Positions 41,107-50,317 of a stretch of DNA of 64,000 nt are shown piece after piece (within the stretch, counting starts at the first letter, position 1; the number at the start of each line of letters is the position of its first letter). The translations under genes and the position numbers were made by a program. The stretch comes from Kiloniellales bacterium (GTDB lineage Bacteria > Pseudomonadota > Alphaproteobacteria > Kiloniellales > JAKSDN01). The notes beneath the pieces were generated by a model, which saw only the letters and a program-made list of their open reading frames with translations, did no database searches and was not told the origin of the DNA. The stretch is taken from contig JASJEC010000014.1 in the NCBI GenBank assembly GCA_030064845.1, positions 42,687-106,686 on the forward strand, read 5' to 3'.

Positions 41107-41127
41107 AGCCGGCGGCGCCCTCCCGTG

Positions 41128-42150
41128 ATGAAGCTCTTCCGCCATTACGGCAACATTCCCGCGGCCAGCCGGGGCTCGGTCCTGGCGATCGGCAACTTCG
41201 ACGGTATCCACCGCGGCCACCAGGGCGTGCTCGCCGAGGCCGGCCGCCTCGCCGAGTCCTTCGGCGCCCCCCACGCGGTGCTTACCTTCGAGCCGCACCC
41301 CCGGCAGTTCTTCAAGTCCGACGGGCCGCCTTTCCGCCTGACGCCGTTCCGCATCAAGGCGCGGCTCATCGAGGCGCTCGGCATCGACTGCCTATTCTGC
41401 CTGCGGTTCAACCGGGCGCTGTCGAACATGACGGCTGAGGAATTCGTCACCGACATCCTGGTCGGCGGCCTCGCGACCCGGCACGTGGTCGTCGGGGACA
41501 ACTTCTGCTTCGGGCGCGGCCGCGGCGGCGACATCGGCCTGCTCAAGAGCCTCGGCGAGACCATGGGCTTTGGCGTCTCCAGCATCTCCCGCATCCTGGG
41601 ACCGGCCGGCGAGGACTATTCCTCGACCCGGGTGCGCGACTATCTACTGGCCGGCAACCCGACCCGCGCCGCGCTGCTGCTCGGCCGCTACTACGAGGTC
41701 GAAGGCCGGGTCCGGCCCGGCGGCGGGGCCAGCCGGGCCCTGGGGTTCCCGACCGCCAATCTGGTGCTGCGCAATACGATTTGTCCCGCGTCCGGCGCCT
41801 ATGCGGTGCGCGCCGGGATCGACAAGGGCGCGGCGACGCGCTGGCACGGCGGCTTCGCGACCCTGACGCCGGAGTGGGACCGGACGGCGGCGGGCCTGGT
41901 CGGGCCGCCGCGCCTCAAGGTGCACCTCTTCGACAACGACCAGGACCTGACCGGGCGCCACATGCGGATCGCCCTGGTCGACTACCTGCGTCCGCCGATC
42001 GAGGATCCGGCGCCCGAGGAGCTCAAGGCCCAGTACACCCAGGACGCTGAGCGGGCCCGGGTGATCCTCGCGGCCGAGGACTGGGACGCCAGCTGGCCCG
42101 CCACCCCCTTCACGGCCGCCACGGGACCGCGCGGACCGGGCAAGCCCTGA
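41128..42150 (+). CDS. ribF: Divergent bifunctional riboflavin kinase/FAD synthetase
   Basis: A 340-residue RibF-type protein. The N-terminal FMN adenylyltransferase has [10 protein letters not shown] (22-31) and SSTRVR (165-170); the C-terminal kinase domain has GFPTANL (206-212). The usual GVANIGxRPTF block is altered here to [17 protein letters not shown], although the following LKVHLFD is kept. The protein thus may be a paralogue with changed kinase activity. It would phosphorylate riboflavin to FMN and adenylate it to FAD. GTG 41125 precedes ATG 41128; I take the ATG. The flavin reductase upstream supports a flavin role. Confidence 0.85.
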   Translation: MKLFRHYGNIPAASRGSVLAIGNFDGIHRGHQGVLAEAGRLAESFGAPHAVLTFEPHPRQFFKSDGPPFRLTPFRIKARLIEALGIDCLFCLRFNRALSNMTAEEFVTDILVGGLATRHVVVGDNFCFGRGRGGDIGLLKSLGETMGFGVSSISRILGPAGEDYSSTRVRDYLLAGNPTRAALLLGRYYEVEGRVRPGGGASRALGFPTANLVLRNTICPASGAYAVRAGIDKGAATRWHGGFATLTPEWDRTAAGLVGPPRLKVHLFDNDQDLTGRHMRIALVDYLRPPIEDPAPEELKAQYTQDAERARVILAAEDWDASWPATPFTAATGPRGPGKP

Positions 42151-42283
42151 GCCTGACAGCCGGAGGCCGCCGGAGCGACCGGCTTCGAGAGTGGCCGGCT
42201 CCCCCAGGGCGGGGCCGCTTAACCCGACCTTAAACCCGAGCGGGAACAGTGTCGCTCTACTCTCTATTCTGCGGGGCGGCGCG

Positions 42284-43234
42284 GTGCAGGAAGTCTGGCG
42301 GGAACTGGGCATCGAGGCGACCGACGATCTCCGCGCGATCCGGACCGCCTACGCGAAGCGGCTGAAGACCACCCGGCCGGAAGACGATCCCGAAGGTTTC
42401 GAACGGCTCCGCTGGGCCCACGACCAGGCCTTGGCGCGCGCCCGGTCCGGCTCCACCATGCCGCTCCAGACGCCACCGCGAGACGGCTCCCGGTCCGCCG
42501 AGGCGGAAGCGCCGACGCACCAAGCGGGCGACGCTCCCGGAACCGCTATCGCCGAAACCGAATACGCCGAACCCGACGTCGACGAGGTCCCGCCGGCCGC
42601 CGCGGCAGCGCTCGAGGCCATTGTCTCGCGGCTCGAAGAGGGCGACGAAGCCGCCGCCGTGCAGTGCCTCGACGCGGCGCTCTCCGGCCCCGACCTGCTC
42701 GGGCTCGAGGCGAGGGCGGCCCTCGAGCGTCACTTCCTGGAGGTTCTCGCCCCGCGCCGTCCGCTGCCCACGATCCTGGCGAAGGCGGCCATCGAACGCT
42801 TCCAATGGGATCAGGCGTTCGATCACCTGCCCGAGGCGCAGCAGTTCCAGGCTCTGCGTCTGCTCGAGGTCCCCCAGGCCGAGTGGCGGCTCGACTCGCT
42901 CCGCCGCGAGTCGCGCAGGACCGGTCTCGGCAGCCGGACGCCCCTGGCCGCCTGGCTGTTGCTGCGGCGGTGTCGGCCCTGGCTCTTCCACCCGGCCTAC
43001 GTCCTGATGGAGGACGAGATGCTGCAGGCGGTCGAGGACCTGCTGGAAGACATCAGCCGAAACGACCCCCTGCTCCTGGAGCAGTACCTCGATCCGGACA
43101 CGGTGGTCTGGTGGCGCGCGGTGATCGACCGTCCGCCGGAAGTCAAGAAACGCGAGCGGCGATGGTTCACGCTGGCCTATGTTTCGGTCTTCATGGCGTC
43201 CGGCGTCGGCCTCTCCATATGGCTGAGCTCATGA
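42284..43234 (+). CDS. J-domain-like membrane protein lacking HPD, partner of HscC
   Basis: A 316-residue protein. Residues 1-50 ([40 protein letters not shown]) look like helices II-III of a J-domain, but where HPD should be the sequence is TTRPEDDP. A variable middle with no known domain follows, and one C-terminal membrane helix ([20 protein letters not shown]). E. coli HscC works with the membrane J-proteins DjlB and DjlC, and here the next gene, 67 bp downstream, is HscC-like. The GTG at 42284 is the most sensible start. Role as a co-chaperone or substrate tether is inference; without HPD it may not stimulate ATPase in the usual way. Confidence 0.75.
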   Translation: MQEVWRELGIEATDDLRAIRTAYAKRLKTTRPEDDPEGFERLRWAHDQALARARSGSTMPLQTPPRDGSRSAEAEAPTHQAGDAPGTAIAETEYAEPDVDEVPPAAAAALEAIVSRLEEGDEAAAVQCLDAALSGPDLLGLEARAALERHFLEVLAPRRPLPTILAKAAIERFQWDQAFDHLPEAQQFQALRLLEVPQAEWRLDSLRRESRRTGLGSRTPLAAWLLLRRCRPWLFHPAYVLMEDEMLQAVEDLLEDISRNDPLLLEQYLDPDTVVWWRAVIDRPPEVKKRERRWFTLAYVSVFMASGVGLSIWLSS

Positions 43235-43301
43235 GGCACGCGAGAGCGGCGAGGGCGCGCCCGGACACCCGGGCCCGGGTCCGCCGGATCGAGCGGCGGC
43301 G

Positions 43302-45014
43302 ATGATCGTCGGCATAGATCTGGGCACGACGAACAGCCTGGTCGCCCTGTGGCGCGATGGGGCGGCGCAGGTCGTGCCGAACGCGCTGGGAGAGGCCCTT
43401 ACGCCTTCCGTGGTCGGCCTTGACGATTCGGGCGAAGTCCTGGTCGGCCGGGCGGCGCGCGAGCGCCTGCTGACCCATCCCGATCAAACGGCCGCTCTGT
43501 TCAAGCGCTACATGGGCACCGAACGGCGGATTCGGCTGGGCAAGCGCGACTTCCGGCCGGAAGAGCTCTCCGCGCTGGTCTTGACGTCACTGAAGGACGA
43601 CGCCGAGGCCTGGCTGGGCTCACCGGTGACAGAGGCCGTGATCTCGGTGCCGGCCTATTCCAGCGATGCCCAGCGCAAATCGACGCGCGCCGCCGGCACC
43701 ATGGCCGGGCTCAAGGTGGAGCGGCTGATCAACGAGCCGACCGCCGCCGCCCTGGCCTACGGCCTCCATCACCGCGAGACGGAGAGCAAGTTCCTGGTCT
43801 TCGATCTCGGCGGCGGCACCTTCGACGTCTCCGTTCTGGAGCTCTTCGAGGGCATCATGGAGGTGCGCGCCAGCACCGGCGACAACTTCCTCGGCGGCGA
43901 AGACTTCGTCGAGCAGCTGGTGCAGGGCTTCATCGAGGCCGTCGGGAAGCCGGCCGGGCTGGCGCAGGACGGCCTCACGGGACGGCTCGGCGCTGCACTG
44001 CGCCGAGAGGCCGAACTGGCCAAGCGGCACTTGAGCGAACGAAAAGCGGCGGAGATGCGGGTTCGATGGCAGGACCGGGAACTGACCTGGGCGCTGGACG
44101 AGGCCGACTTCGCGGTCTGCGCCCAAGACCTGATGGCCCGCTTGGCGGCCCCGGTCGAGCGGGCTCTGCGGGACGCCCAGATCGACCCCAAGGAACTGGA
44201 CGAGGTCCTACTGATCGGCGGCGCCACCCGCATGCCCACGGTGCGCAAGCTGGTGGCCCGCCTGTTCGGCCGGCTGCCGAGCAGCCACCTCGATCCAGAC
44301 CGGGCGGTCGCGCTCGGCGCGGCCGTACAGGCCGGCTTGAAGGCGCGCGACGCAGCCCTCGACGAGGTCGTCGTGACCGACGTCTGTCCCTACACCCTCG
44401 GCGTCGAGGTCGGCAGGCAGATCGGCGAAGAACAGGTCCAGGAGGGGCTCTACCTGCCGCTGATCGAACGCAACACGACGATTCCGGCGAGCCGGGTCAG
44501 GCAGGTCTACCCGTTGTCCGAGCGCCAGAAGGCGGTGGACGTTGGGGTCTTCCAGGGCGAGAGCCGCAACGTGAAGCAGAACATTCCGCTGGGAATGCTG
44601 CGGGTCGCACTGCCCAGGGGCGGCGGCATCGACGACAAGGCGGTCGACGTCCGCTTCACCTACGACATCGACGGACTTCTGGAGGTCGAGGCCAAGGTCG
44701 TCGCCACGGGCGAAGTCAAGAGCATGATCGTTGAGCAGGCGCCCGGCACGCTGAGCCCGAAGGAGATCGAGAAGCGGATGAAGGCTCTGGCCAAGCTCAA
44801 GATCCATCCGCGGGACCAGAGTGAGAACCGCGCCCTCCTGGCTCGGGCCGAGCGGCTCTACGAGGAGCGCCGGGGCGAGACCCGCGATACGATCGACCGC
44901 TTGCTGTCCCGCTTCGAGCAGCTCTTGGCCGGCCAGGATCCCGAGCGGATCGCCGAGGGGCGCCTCAGGCTGGCCGAGGCCCTCGACGCCATCGAGGGCG
45001 AGAGCTACTTCTGA
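43302..45014 (+). CDS. hscC: HscC-type Hsp70 chaperone
   Basis: A 570-residue Hsp70. VGIDLGTTNSLVALWRDGAA, NEPTAAALAYGL, FDLGGGTFDVSVLE and LLIGGATRMPTV are the nucleotide-binding motifs. Segments LVGRAARERLLTHPDQTAAL and FKRYMGTERRIRLGKRDF, the ALGAAVQAGLK end of the ATPase, TDVCPYTLGVEV and YDIDGLLEVEAKV match E. coli HscC closely. The C-terminal lid is short and lacks the EEVD-like tail of DnaK, as in HscC (556 residues). HscC is a specialised Hsp70 with a narrow set of clients. Encoded directly after its probable J-like partner and likely co-transcribed with it. Confidence 0.92.
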   Translation: MIVGIDLGTTNSLVALWRDGAAQVVPNALGEALTPSVVGLDDSGEVLVGRAARERLLTHPDQTAALFKRYMGTERRIRLGKRDFRPEELSALVLTSLKDDAEAWLGSPVTEAVISVPAYSSDAQRKSTRAAGTMAGLKVERLINEPTAAALAYGLHHRETESKFLVFDLGGGTFDVSVLELFEGIMEVRASTGDNFLGGEDFVEQLVQGFIEAVGKPAGLAQDGLTGRLGAALRREAELAKRHLSERKAAEMRVRWQDRELTWALDEADFAVCAQDLMARLAAPVERALRDAQIDPKELDEVLLIGGATRMPTVRKLVARLFGRLPSSHLDPDRAVALGAAVQAGLKARDAALDEVVVTDVCPYTLGVEVGRQIGEEQVQEGLYLPLIERNTTIPASRVRQVYPLSERQKAVDVGVFQGESRNVKQNIPLGMLRVALPRGGGIDDKAVDVRFTYDIDGLLEVEAKVVATGEVKSMIVEQAPGTLSPKEIEKRMKALAKLKIHPRDQSENRALLARAERLYEERRGETRDTIDRLLSRFEQLLAGQDPERIAEGRLRLAEALDAIEGESYF

Positions 45015-45107
45015 GGGGCCGGCGCGCGGCCCTCTTGGCAGGCGTCGCCCCCGGGGTGCTAAGCTAGGCCTCGTCACAGGATAGGCCGCTAGCAGGGTTC
45101 GTTCGCC

Positions 45108-46685
45108 ATGGTCCCCGACTTCGTCATCAACGTCCTCTCGATCCTGGCCATCCTCTTCGTCGTGGCGATCGGGATCGGCATCCTGGTCGTGCTCGTCCTC
45201 TACGCGATCGACGTCACCCAGAGCCGCCACGCGATCCGGCGGAACTATCCCGTCATCGGGCGCTTCCGCTACTTCTTCGAGCATCTCGGCAGCTTCTTCC
45301 GCCAGTACTTCTTCGCCATGGACCGGGAGGAGATGCCCTTCAACCGGGAGCAGCGCTCCTACGTCTACCGCGCGGCCAAGAACGTCTCGACGCGGCACGC
45401 CTTCGGCTCGACCCGCGATCTCCGCTTGCCGGGCACGGTCTTCTTCGTGAACTGCGCCTTTCCGACCCTGGACGAGGACGTCGTCGAGAGCGCTCCGATG
45501 ACCATCGGCCCGACCGCCGCCAAGCCCTACGTGACCGACGCGCTTTTCAATGTCTCGGCCATGAGCTACGGCGCCCTCTCCAAGGTGGCGGTCCAGGCGC
45601 TCTCGGCCGGCGCGGCCAAGGCCGGCATCTGGCTCAACACCGGCGAGGGCGGCCTCGCGCCCTTCCACCTGGAAGGCGGCTGCGACGTCGTTTTCCAGAT
45701 CGGCACGGCCAAGTACGGCATCCGCGACAAGGAAGGCCGGCTCTCCGACGAGCGGATCAAGGCCTTGGCGGCGCACGAGCAGGTCCGCATGTTCGAGATC
45801 AAGCTGAGCCAGGGCGCCAAGCCGGGCAAGGGCGGGATCCTGCCGGCCGCCAAGGTGTCGCCGGAGATTGCCGAGATCCGGGGCATACCCGTCGGCCAGG
45901 ACTCGATCAGCGCGAACCGGCACCCGGACATCAATTCCGTCGGCGACCTGCTCGACATGATCGACCACATCCGCCGGGTCTCGGGCAAGCCGGTCGGCTT
46001 CAAGTGCGTGGTCGGCGCCTACGGCTGGCTCGAGGAGCTGTTCGAGGAGGTGCAGCGGCGCGGCCTGGACAGCGCGCCCGACTTCATCACGGTGGACAGC
46101 GCCGACGGCGGCACCGGCGCGGCGCCCATGAGCCTGATGGACCGCATGGGGCTGCCGATCTGGGAGAGCCTGCCCATGGTGGCCGACCTCCTTGTCGGCT
46201 ACGGCCTGAAGGAGCGCACGCGCCTGATCGCCTCCGGTAAGCTGATCACCCCGGCCGACGTTGCCTGGGCGTTCTGCGTCGGCGCCGACTTCGTTGTCTC
46301 GGCGCGCGGCTTCATGTTCGCGCTGGGCTGCATCCAGGCCATGCAGTGCAACAAGAACATCTGCCCGACCGGCATCACCACCCAGGACCCGCGGTTCCAG
46401 CGGGGCCTGGTACCCGCCGACAAGGCCGAGCGGGTCGCCAACTACGCGCGCCACGTGGTCAACGAGGTCGGCGTGATCGCGCATTCCTGTGGTGTCGCGG
46501 AACCGCGCGACCTCAGGCGCTTCCACGCCCGGCAGGTGACCGCCGAAGGCGGGTCGGTGCCGCTCGACGTGCTCCATCCGGAGGTCGCGCCCGGCTCCTT
46601 GATCGGACGGGGCGGCGGCATCACCTCCGTCCCGGGACAAGACAGCCCGCCGGCGGACCTGTTGCAGGCCGGCGACACGCGTTAG
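45108..46685 (+). CDS. FMN-binding glutamate synthase family protein, membrane-anchored
   Basis: A 525-residue protein with an N-terminal membrane helix (VLSILAILFVVAIGIGILVVL), then a glutamate-synthase FMN/alpha-subunit central domain: AMSYGALSKVAVQALSAGAAKAG in part, NTGEGGL, QIGTAKYGIRD, KLSQGAKPGKGGILP, TVDSADGGTGAAPMSLMD, GADFVVSARGFMFALGCIQ and Cys residues in MQCNKNICPTGI that bind the 3Fe-4S cluster. There is no glutaminase domain. Related stand-alone proteins are of uncertain function, some in methylamine-glutamate metabolism (MgsC-like). The start is ATG 45108. It precedes the acetolactate-synthase-like gene by 19 bp. Confidence 0.87.
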   Translation: MVPDFVINVLSILAILFVVAIGIGILVVLVLYAIDVTQSRHAIRRNYPVIGRFRYFFEHLGSFFRQYFFAMDREEMPFNREQRSYVYRAAKNVSTRHAFGSTRDLRLPGTVFFVNCAFPTLDEDVVESAPMTIGPTAAKPYVTDALFNVSAMSYGALSKVAVQALSAGAAKAGIWLNTGEGGLAPFHLEGGCDVVFQIGTAKYGIRDKEGRLSDERIKALAAHEQVRMFEIKLSQGAKPGKGGILPAAKVSPEIAEIRGIPVGQDSISANRHPDINSVGDLLDMIDHIRRVSGKPVGFKCVVGAYGWLEELFEEVQRRGLDSAPDFITVDSADGGTGAAPMSLMDRMGLPIWESLPMVADLLVGYGLKERTRLIASGKLITPADVAWAFCVGADFVVSARGFMFALGCIQAMQCNKNICPTGITTQDPRFQRGLVPADKAERVANYARHVVNEVGVIAHSCGVAEPRDLRRFHARQVTAEGGSVPLDVLHPEVAPGSLIGRGGGITSVPGQDSPPADLLQAGDTR

Positions 46686-46704
46686 CGAGAAGGAGCCCCC
46701 GCCC

Positions 46705-48390
46705 GTGACCCCACGCGAACCCGAGACGACGATCAAGGCCTCCGACCTCTTCGTGCGGTGCCTCGAGGCCGAGGGCGTGACCCATATCTTCGGCGTGCCC
46801 GGCGAGGAGAACGCCGACCTGATGATCTCTCTGGAGGACAGCCCGATCGAATTCGTGCTGTGCCGCCACGAGCAGGCCGCCGCCTTCATGGCCGACGTCT
46901 ACGGCCGTCTGACCGGTAAGGCCGGGGTCTGCCTCTCGACCCTGGGGCCGGGCGCGACCAACCTGGTGACCGGGATTGCCGACGCCAACATGGACCGCGC
47001 GCCGGTGGTGGCGATCATCGGCCAGGCCTCGACCGAGCGCCTGCACAAGGAGAGCCACCAGAACATGGACGCGGTCGGCATGTTCCGGCCGATCACCAAG
47101 TGGGCCCACTCGATCCCCGATGCCGACACGATCCCCGAGGTGCTGCGCAAGGCCTTCAAGCTGGCCGAGGCCGAGAAGCCTGGCGCGACCGTGGTCGAGC
47201 TGCCCGAGAACGTGGCCAAGGCGCCGGTCGCCAAGCGCCCGTTGGGTGCCACGACGACACGGCGGCCGGCCGCCGACCACAAGGCCGTCGCCCGCGCGGC
47301 CGCCTTGATCGGCGAGGCGGAGAGCCCGCTGATCCTGGCCGGCAACGGCGCGGTCCGGAAGCGCGCCGCCAGGCAGCTGCGCCGCTTCGCCCACAAGGCC
47401 GGCATCGCGGTCGTGAACACCTTCATGGGCAAGGGCGCCGTGCCGCTCGACGACCCCCACTGCCTCTTCACCATCGGCCTGCAGAGCCGCGACCACGTGA
47501 CCGGAGCCTTCGACCGCGCCGACCTGGTGATCTCGGTCGGCTACGACCTGGTCGAGTACGCCCCGGACCTTTGGAACTGCGGTCGAGAGAAGCGCTTGAT
47601 CCACATCGACTTCGAGCCGGCCGAGGTGGACGACGCCTATCAGCCCGACGTGGAGATCGTCGCCGATCTCGCCGACGCTCTCTGGCAGCTCAACGAGGCG
47701 GTCAACGAGAGCTACGAGGGCCGCCTGCCGCTGTTCGACATCGCCGAGCGCGCCGAGCTGCGCCGGACCATCGCCGACGACCTGGCGGCCGAGGCCGAGG
47801 ACCTCTCCTTCCCAATGAAGCCCCAGCGGATCCTGAGCGATCTGCGCAAGGCGCTGGGACGCGACGACATCCTGCTGTCCGACGTCGGGGCCCATAAGAT
47901 GTGGGTGGCGCGCTACTACCAGTGTCTGGAGGCCAACACCTGCCTGATCTCGAACGGCTTCTGCTCCATGGGCTTCGCCCTGCCGGGGGCGATCGGCGCC
48001 CGCTTCGCCCATCCGGAGCGCAAGGCCGTCGCGCTCTGCGGCGACGCCGGCTTCCTGATGAACGTGCAGGAGCTGGAGACCGCGGCCCGGCTCCGGCTGC
48101 CGATGGTGGTCCTGGTCTGGGTCGACGGCGAGTACGGCCTGATCAAGTGGAAGCAGCAGAACCAGTTCGAGGGCCGTCACTCGGACCTCGCCTTCGGCAA
48201 CCCGGACTTCGAGCTGCTGGCCAGGTCATTCGGGCTCTGGGGCTGCACGGTCGAGCGCGCCGAGGACTTCCCCGGCCTGCTCGAGGAGGCCCTCGCCCAG
48301 GACGGGCCAGCCCTGCTGGCCGTCCCGGTCGACTACGACGAGAACCGCAAGATGACCGAGCGCCTCGGCAGCCTCGTCCTGCCGATCTAG
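46705..48390 (+). CDS. Acetolactate synthase-like thiamine-diphosphate enzyme
   Basis: A 561-residue TPP enzyme. VLCRHEQAAAFMADVYGRL holds the activating Glu, LSTLGPGATNLVTGIADA is a family mark, and LCGDAGFLMNVQELETAARL then VDGEYGLIKWKQ is the Mg/TPP site. The C-terminus AVPVDYDENRKMTERLG resembles catabolic (AlsS-type) acetolactate synthases rather than IlvB, and no regulatory subunit is adjacent. It would join two pyruvates to acetolactate, though other 2-oxoacid reactions are possible. The GTG start at 46705 follows AAGGAG nine nt upstream. Position behind the glutamate synthase-like gene suggests co-transcription. Confidence 0.86.
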   Translation: MTPREPETTIKASDLFVRCLEAEGVTHIFGVPGEENADLMISLEDSPIEFVLCRHEQAAAFMADVYGRLTGKAGVCLSTLGPGATNLVTGIADANMDRAPVVAIIGQASTERLHKESHQNMDAVGMFRPITKWAHSIPDADTIPEVLRKAFKLAEAEKPGATVVELPENVAKAPVAKRPLGATTTRRPAADHKAVARAAALIGEAESPLILAGNGAVRKRAARQLRRFAHKAGIAVVNTFMGKGAVPLDDPHCLFTIGLQSRDHVTGAFDRADLVISVGYDLVEYAPDLWNCGREKRLIHIDFEPAEVDDAYQPDVEIVADLADALWQLNEAVNESYEGRLPLFDIAERAELRRTIADDLAAEAEDLSFPMKPQRILSDLRKALGRDDILLSDVGAHKMWVARYYQCLEANTCLISNGFCSMGFALPGAIGARFAHPERKAVALCGDAGFLMNVQELETAARLRLPMVVLVWVDGEYGLIKWKQQNQFEGRHSDLAFGNPDFELLARSFGLWGCTVERAEDFPGLLEEALAQDGPALLAVPVDYDENRKMTERLGSLVLPI

Positions 48391-48407
48391 CTGGCCACTG
48401 GAGGTCT

Positions 48408-48514
48408 CCTGAGCCCTTGATCACGGTCATGCTTCGACAAGCTCAGCATGAGGTTTTCTTCTTGATAGATTTCACCCTCACCCTGAGCTTGTCGAAGGGT
48501 GATGGTGCCGGCTA
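48408..48514. repeat. TTCGACAAGCTCA palindromic repeat, copy 2
   Basis: CTTCGACAAGCTCAGCATGAGG pairs, in shorter blocks, with CCTCACCCTGAGCTTGTCG downstream, making a long stem; it lies 18 bp after the stop of the acetolactate-synthase-like gene and may act as its transcription end or mRNA-stabilising structure. Confidence 0.8.
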
Positions 48515-48573
48515 AGGCCTCGTTCTTCGAGCCTTCCAAACAAATTCGGTTCAAGAAGTGCTATCTTGGGGCC

Positions 48574-48780
48574 ATGGCGAAGAACCGCGAAACCATGGGA
48601 GACGACTCCCCGCCCCGGGATCCGGGGTTCGAGCGCAGGGCCCTGCTGATCTTCGCCGGGCTCTGCCTGTCGCTCGCCGCCGCCTTTCTGGCCTTTCCCG
48701 GCCTCTGGCCGGCGCTCGCCGATCCCTACGAGGCCGTGACCGTGGCCATGGCCACCATTGCCGAGCTCTGCCGCTGGTAG
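48574..48780 (+). CDS. Small single-helix membrane protein, unknown
   Basis: A 68-residue protein with a charged N-terminus (AKNRETMGDDSPPRDPGFERR), one membrane helix (ALLIFAGLCLSLAAAFLAFP) and a short outer tail rich in Ala and Thr. No known family. The ATG at 48574 has only a weak GGGG site; start is uncertain. It is flanked by two repeat regions and is likely monocistronic. Composition and a clear membrane segment support it as a gene, but no homology can be claimed. Confidence 0.5.
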   Translation: MAKNRETMGDDSPPRDPGFERRALLIFAGLCLSLAAAFLAFPGLWPALADPYEAVTVAMATIAELCRW

Positions 48781-49141
48781 TCCGTCGTCGGCTCTCGTGT
48801 CCTGATTCGGAAGTTCCGGCGCGGTACGGACCCGACATATAGCTGACATTATGGACCAGTGATATCGCTCACGGTGGGCATGCCCTGCCGCCGGATGGCG
48901 AGGGGCCAAGAACTAGAAAGGGATTCACCACAGAGACACAGAGAACACAGAGGAGAAACCAACAGTTTTTTGGCGCGCTTCGCGCGCAGCCAGCTCCTTT
49001 TGGTTCTCTGGGCTCTCTGTGTCTCTGTGGTGAATAGTTTTGGTTTCAACCCCGGCACGACCCCGCGAGAGGGATTGCTGCTGCCGTCAGCGATCCAATC
49101 GGTCTATACCGTGCCTGAACACTGTCCTCGGAATCGGGACT
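48781..49141. other. 361-bp gap dominated by a long palindrome
   Basis: Apart from the inverted repeat at 48923-49035 I see no gene, tRNA or other structure in this gap between the small membrane protein and the convergent SCO gene. Confidence 0.5.
48923..49035. repeat. Long inverted repeat, CACAGAGACACAGAG type
   Basis: ATTCACCACAGAGACACAGA at the left pairs with TCTGTGTCTCTGTGGTGAAT at the right, and the inner AACACAGAGGAGAAACCAA with TTGGTTCTCTGGGCTC in part; the centre has a GCGCGCTTCGCGCGC hairpin. Repeats with these ends are widely dispersed in bacterial genomes. It could act as a two-way terminator between convergent genes. Confidence 0.85.
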
Positions 49142-49756
49142 CTAGAAAAAGCCCTCGACCACCTCAGTCATGGTTTCGGGCGTCACGTCGTGGCGGAACA
49201 CCGCCAGCAGTCGCCAGTCGGGGTCCATTAGGTAGCTGTAGGTCGAGTGATCGACCGGGTAGTCCACCGGGTCGACGTCCTTGCGCAGGCGGTAGATCAC
49301 CCGGAAGGCGCGGGCCGCGTCGCGCACTGCCGCGTCCGGGCCGGTCAGGGCCACCATGTCCGGATGAAAATGCGCGACATAGGCGGCCAGGGCATCGGGC
49401 GTGTCCCGCGCCGGGTCGAGACTCAAGAAGACCGGCCGCACGCGGGTGGCGCGCGGCCCGAGCCGGTCCATGGCCAGGCTCATGGTGGCCAGCGTGGTCG
49501 GACAGAAGTCGGGGCAGGAGCGGTAGCCGAAGGTGAGCAGCGTGAAGCCGCCGCGGAAATCGGCCTCGGTGACGGCCTGCCCCCGATGGTCGGTCAGCGA
49601 AAAGGGCCCGCCGATCTCGGCCGGCAGCGCGACCAGGCCCGGGCCCGACGGCGTCCGGGCCTCGAGCAGGCGGTCGCCGAGGATCCAACCGGTCGCGGCC
49701 AGCGCGAGGACCGCCAGCACCGCGGCGCCGGCGAAGAGGGTCCGGCCGGACCTCAT
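49142..49756 (-). CDS. SCO1/SenC family copper chaperone
   Basis: A 204-residue membrane-tethered thioredoxin-fold protein: N-terminal helix (TLFAGAAVLAVLALAATGWI), then copper site C81-PDF-C85 and His170 (YPVDHSTYSYLMD). SCO proteins deliver copper to the CuA centre of cytochrome c oxidase or keep its thiols reduced in the periplasm. The upstream neighbour on the same strand, 42 bp away, is a PCu(A)C-type copper chaperone, which is the usual partner in CuA assembly. The ATG at 49756 is the natural start, as it puts the membrane helix at the very N-terminus. Confidence 0.93.
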   Translation of the reverse strand: MRSGRTLFAGAAVLAVLALAATGWILGDRLLEARTPSGPGLVALPAEIGGPFSLTDHRGQAVTEADFRGGFTLLTFGYRSCPDFCPTTLATMSLAMDRLGPRATRVRPVFLSLDPARDTPDALAAYVAHFHPDMVALTGPDAAVRDAARAFRVIYRLRKDVDPVDYPVDHSTYSYLMDPDWRLLAVFRHDVTPETMTEVVEGFF

Positions 49757-49798
49757 GGTCCCGGCGCCCCCACGGCGCTCGGCCCGGCGCCTATAGGG

Positions 49799-50317
49799 TC
49801 AGGACCCCTGGCCGTGTCCGTGCGAACCGTGCCCGTGGGAATCGTGTCCGCCATGGCCCTTCATCGGTGCCATCGCGCCGATCTTCTCGATCTCGACCTG
49901 GATCTCGATCGAGCCTGCCCGCTCGAAGGTCAGGGTCAGGGGGAAGCGCTCGCCCTCGACCAGCGGGGCCTTCAGCCCCATCAGCATGACGTGGTGCCCG
50001 CCGGGCTGGAACACGGTCGGCGAGCCGGGCGTCACCTCGACCGCCTTGATCGCGCGCATCTTCATGACGCCGTCTTCCATCAGGTGGGTGTGCAGCTCGG
50101 TGCGCTGGGCGACCGGGCTGGCCACGGCCACCAGGCGGTCGGCCGTCTCGCCCTCGGCGCGCAGGGTGAAGTAGGCCGCTCCGTTGGGCGCCTTGCCGGG
50201 CGTGGCGCGGGCCCAGGCCTGCTCGATCATGATCTCGCCGATCCGCGCGGGCTCGGCCGCCATCGCGCCGCCGGACAGGATCAGGAAGGCAACCGCGATC
50301 GAGAGCAGACGGGTCAT
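49799..50317 (-). CDS. PCu(A)C-type periplasmic copper chaperone
   Basis: A 172-residue secreted protein: Sec signal (RLLSIAVAFLILSGGAMA), then a cupredoxin-like domain with the H-x10-M-x21-H-x-M copper site at His76, Met87, His109 and Met111. The C-terminal tail (about 154-172, GHGGHDSHGHGSHGHGQGS) is His-rich and is likely an extra copper- or zinc-binding extension. It hands Cu(I) to SCO or directly to the CuA site. It is the first gene of a two-gene operon with SCO. ATG 50317 is chosen because it starts the signal peptide; the frame extends further upstream without support. Confidence 0.93.
   Translation of the reverse strand: MTRLLSIAVAFLILSGGAMAAEPARIGEIMIEQAWARATPGKAPNGAAYFTLRAEGETADRLVAVASPVAQRTELHTHLMEDGVMKMRAIKAVEVTPGSPTVFQPGGHHVMLMGLKAPLVEGERFPLTLTFERAGSIEIQVEIEKIGAMAPMKGHGGHDSHGHGSHGHGQGS

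Noticed and set aside
44208..46889. 893-codon minus-strand open frame
   Set aside because: Antisense shadow of hscC and the glutamate synthase-like gene, with low-complexity charged sequence and no ribosome site.
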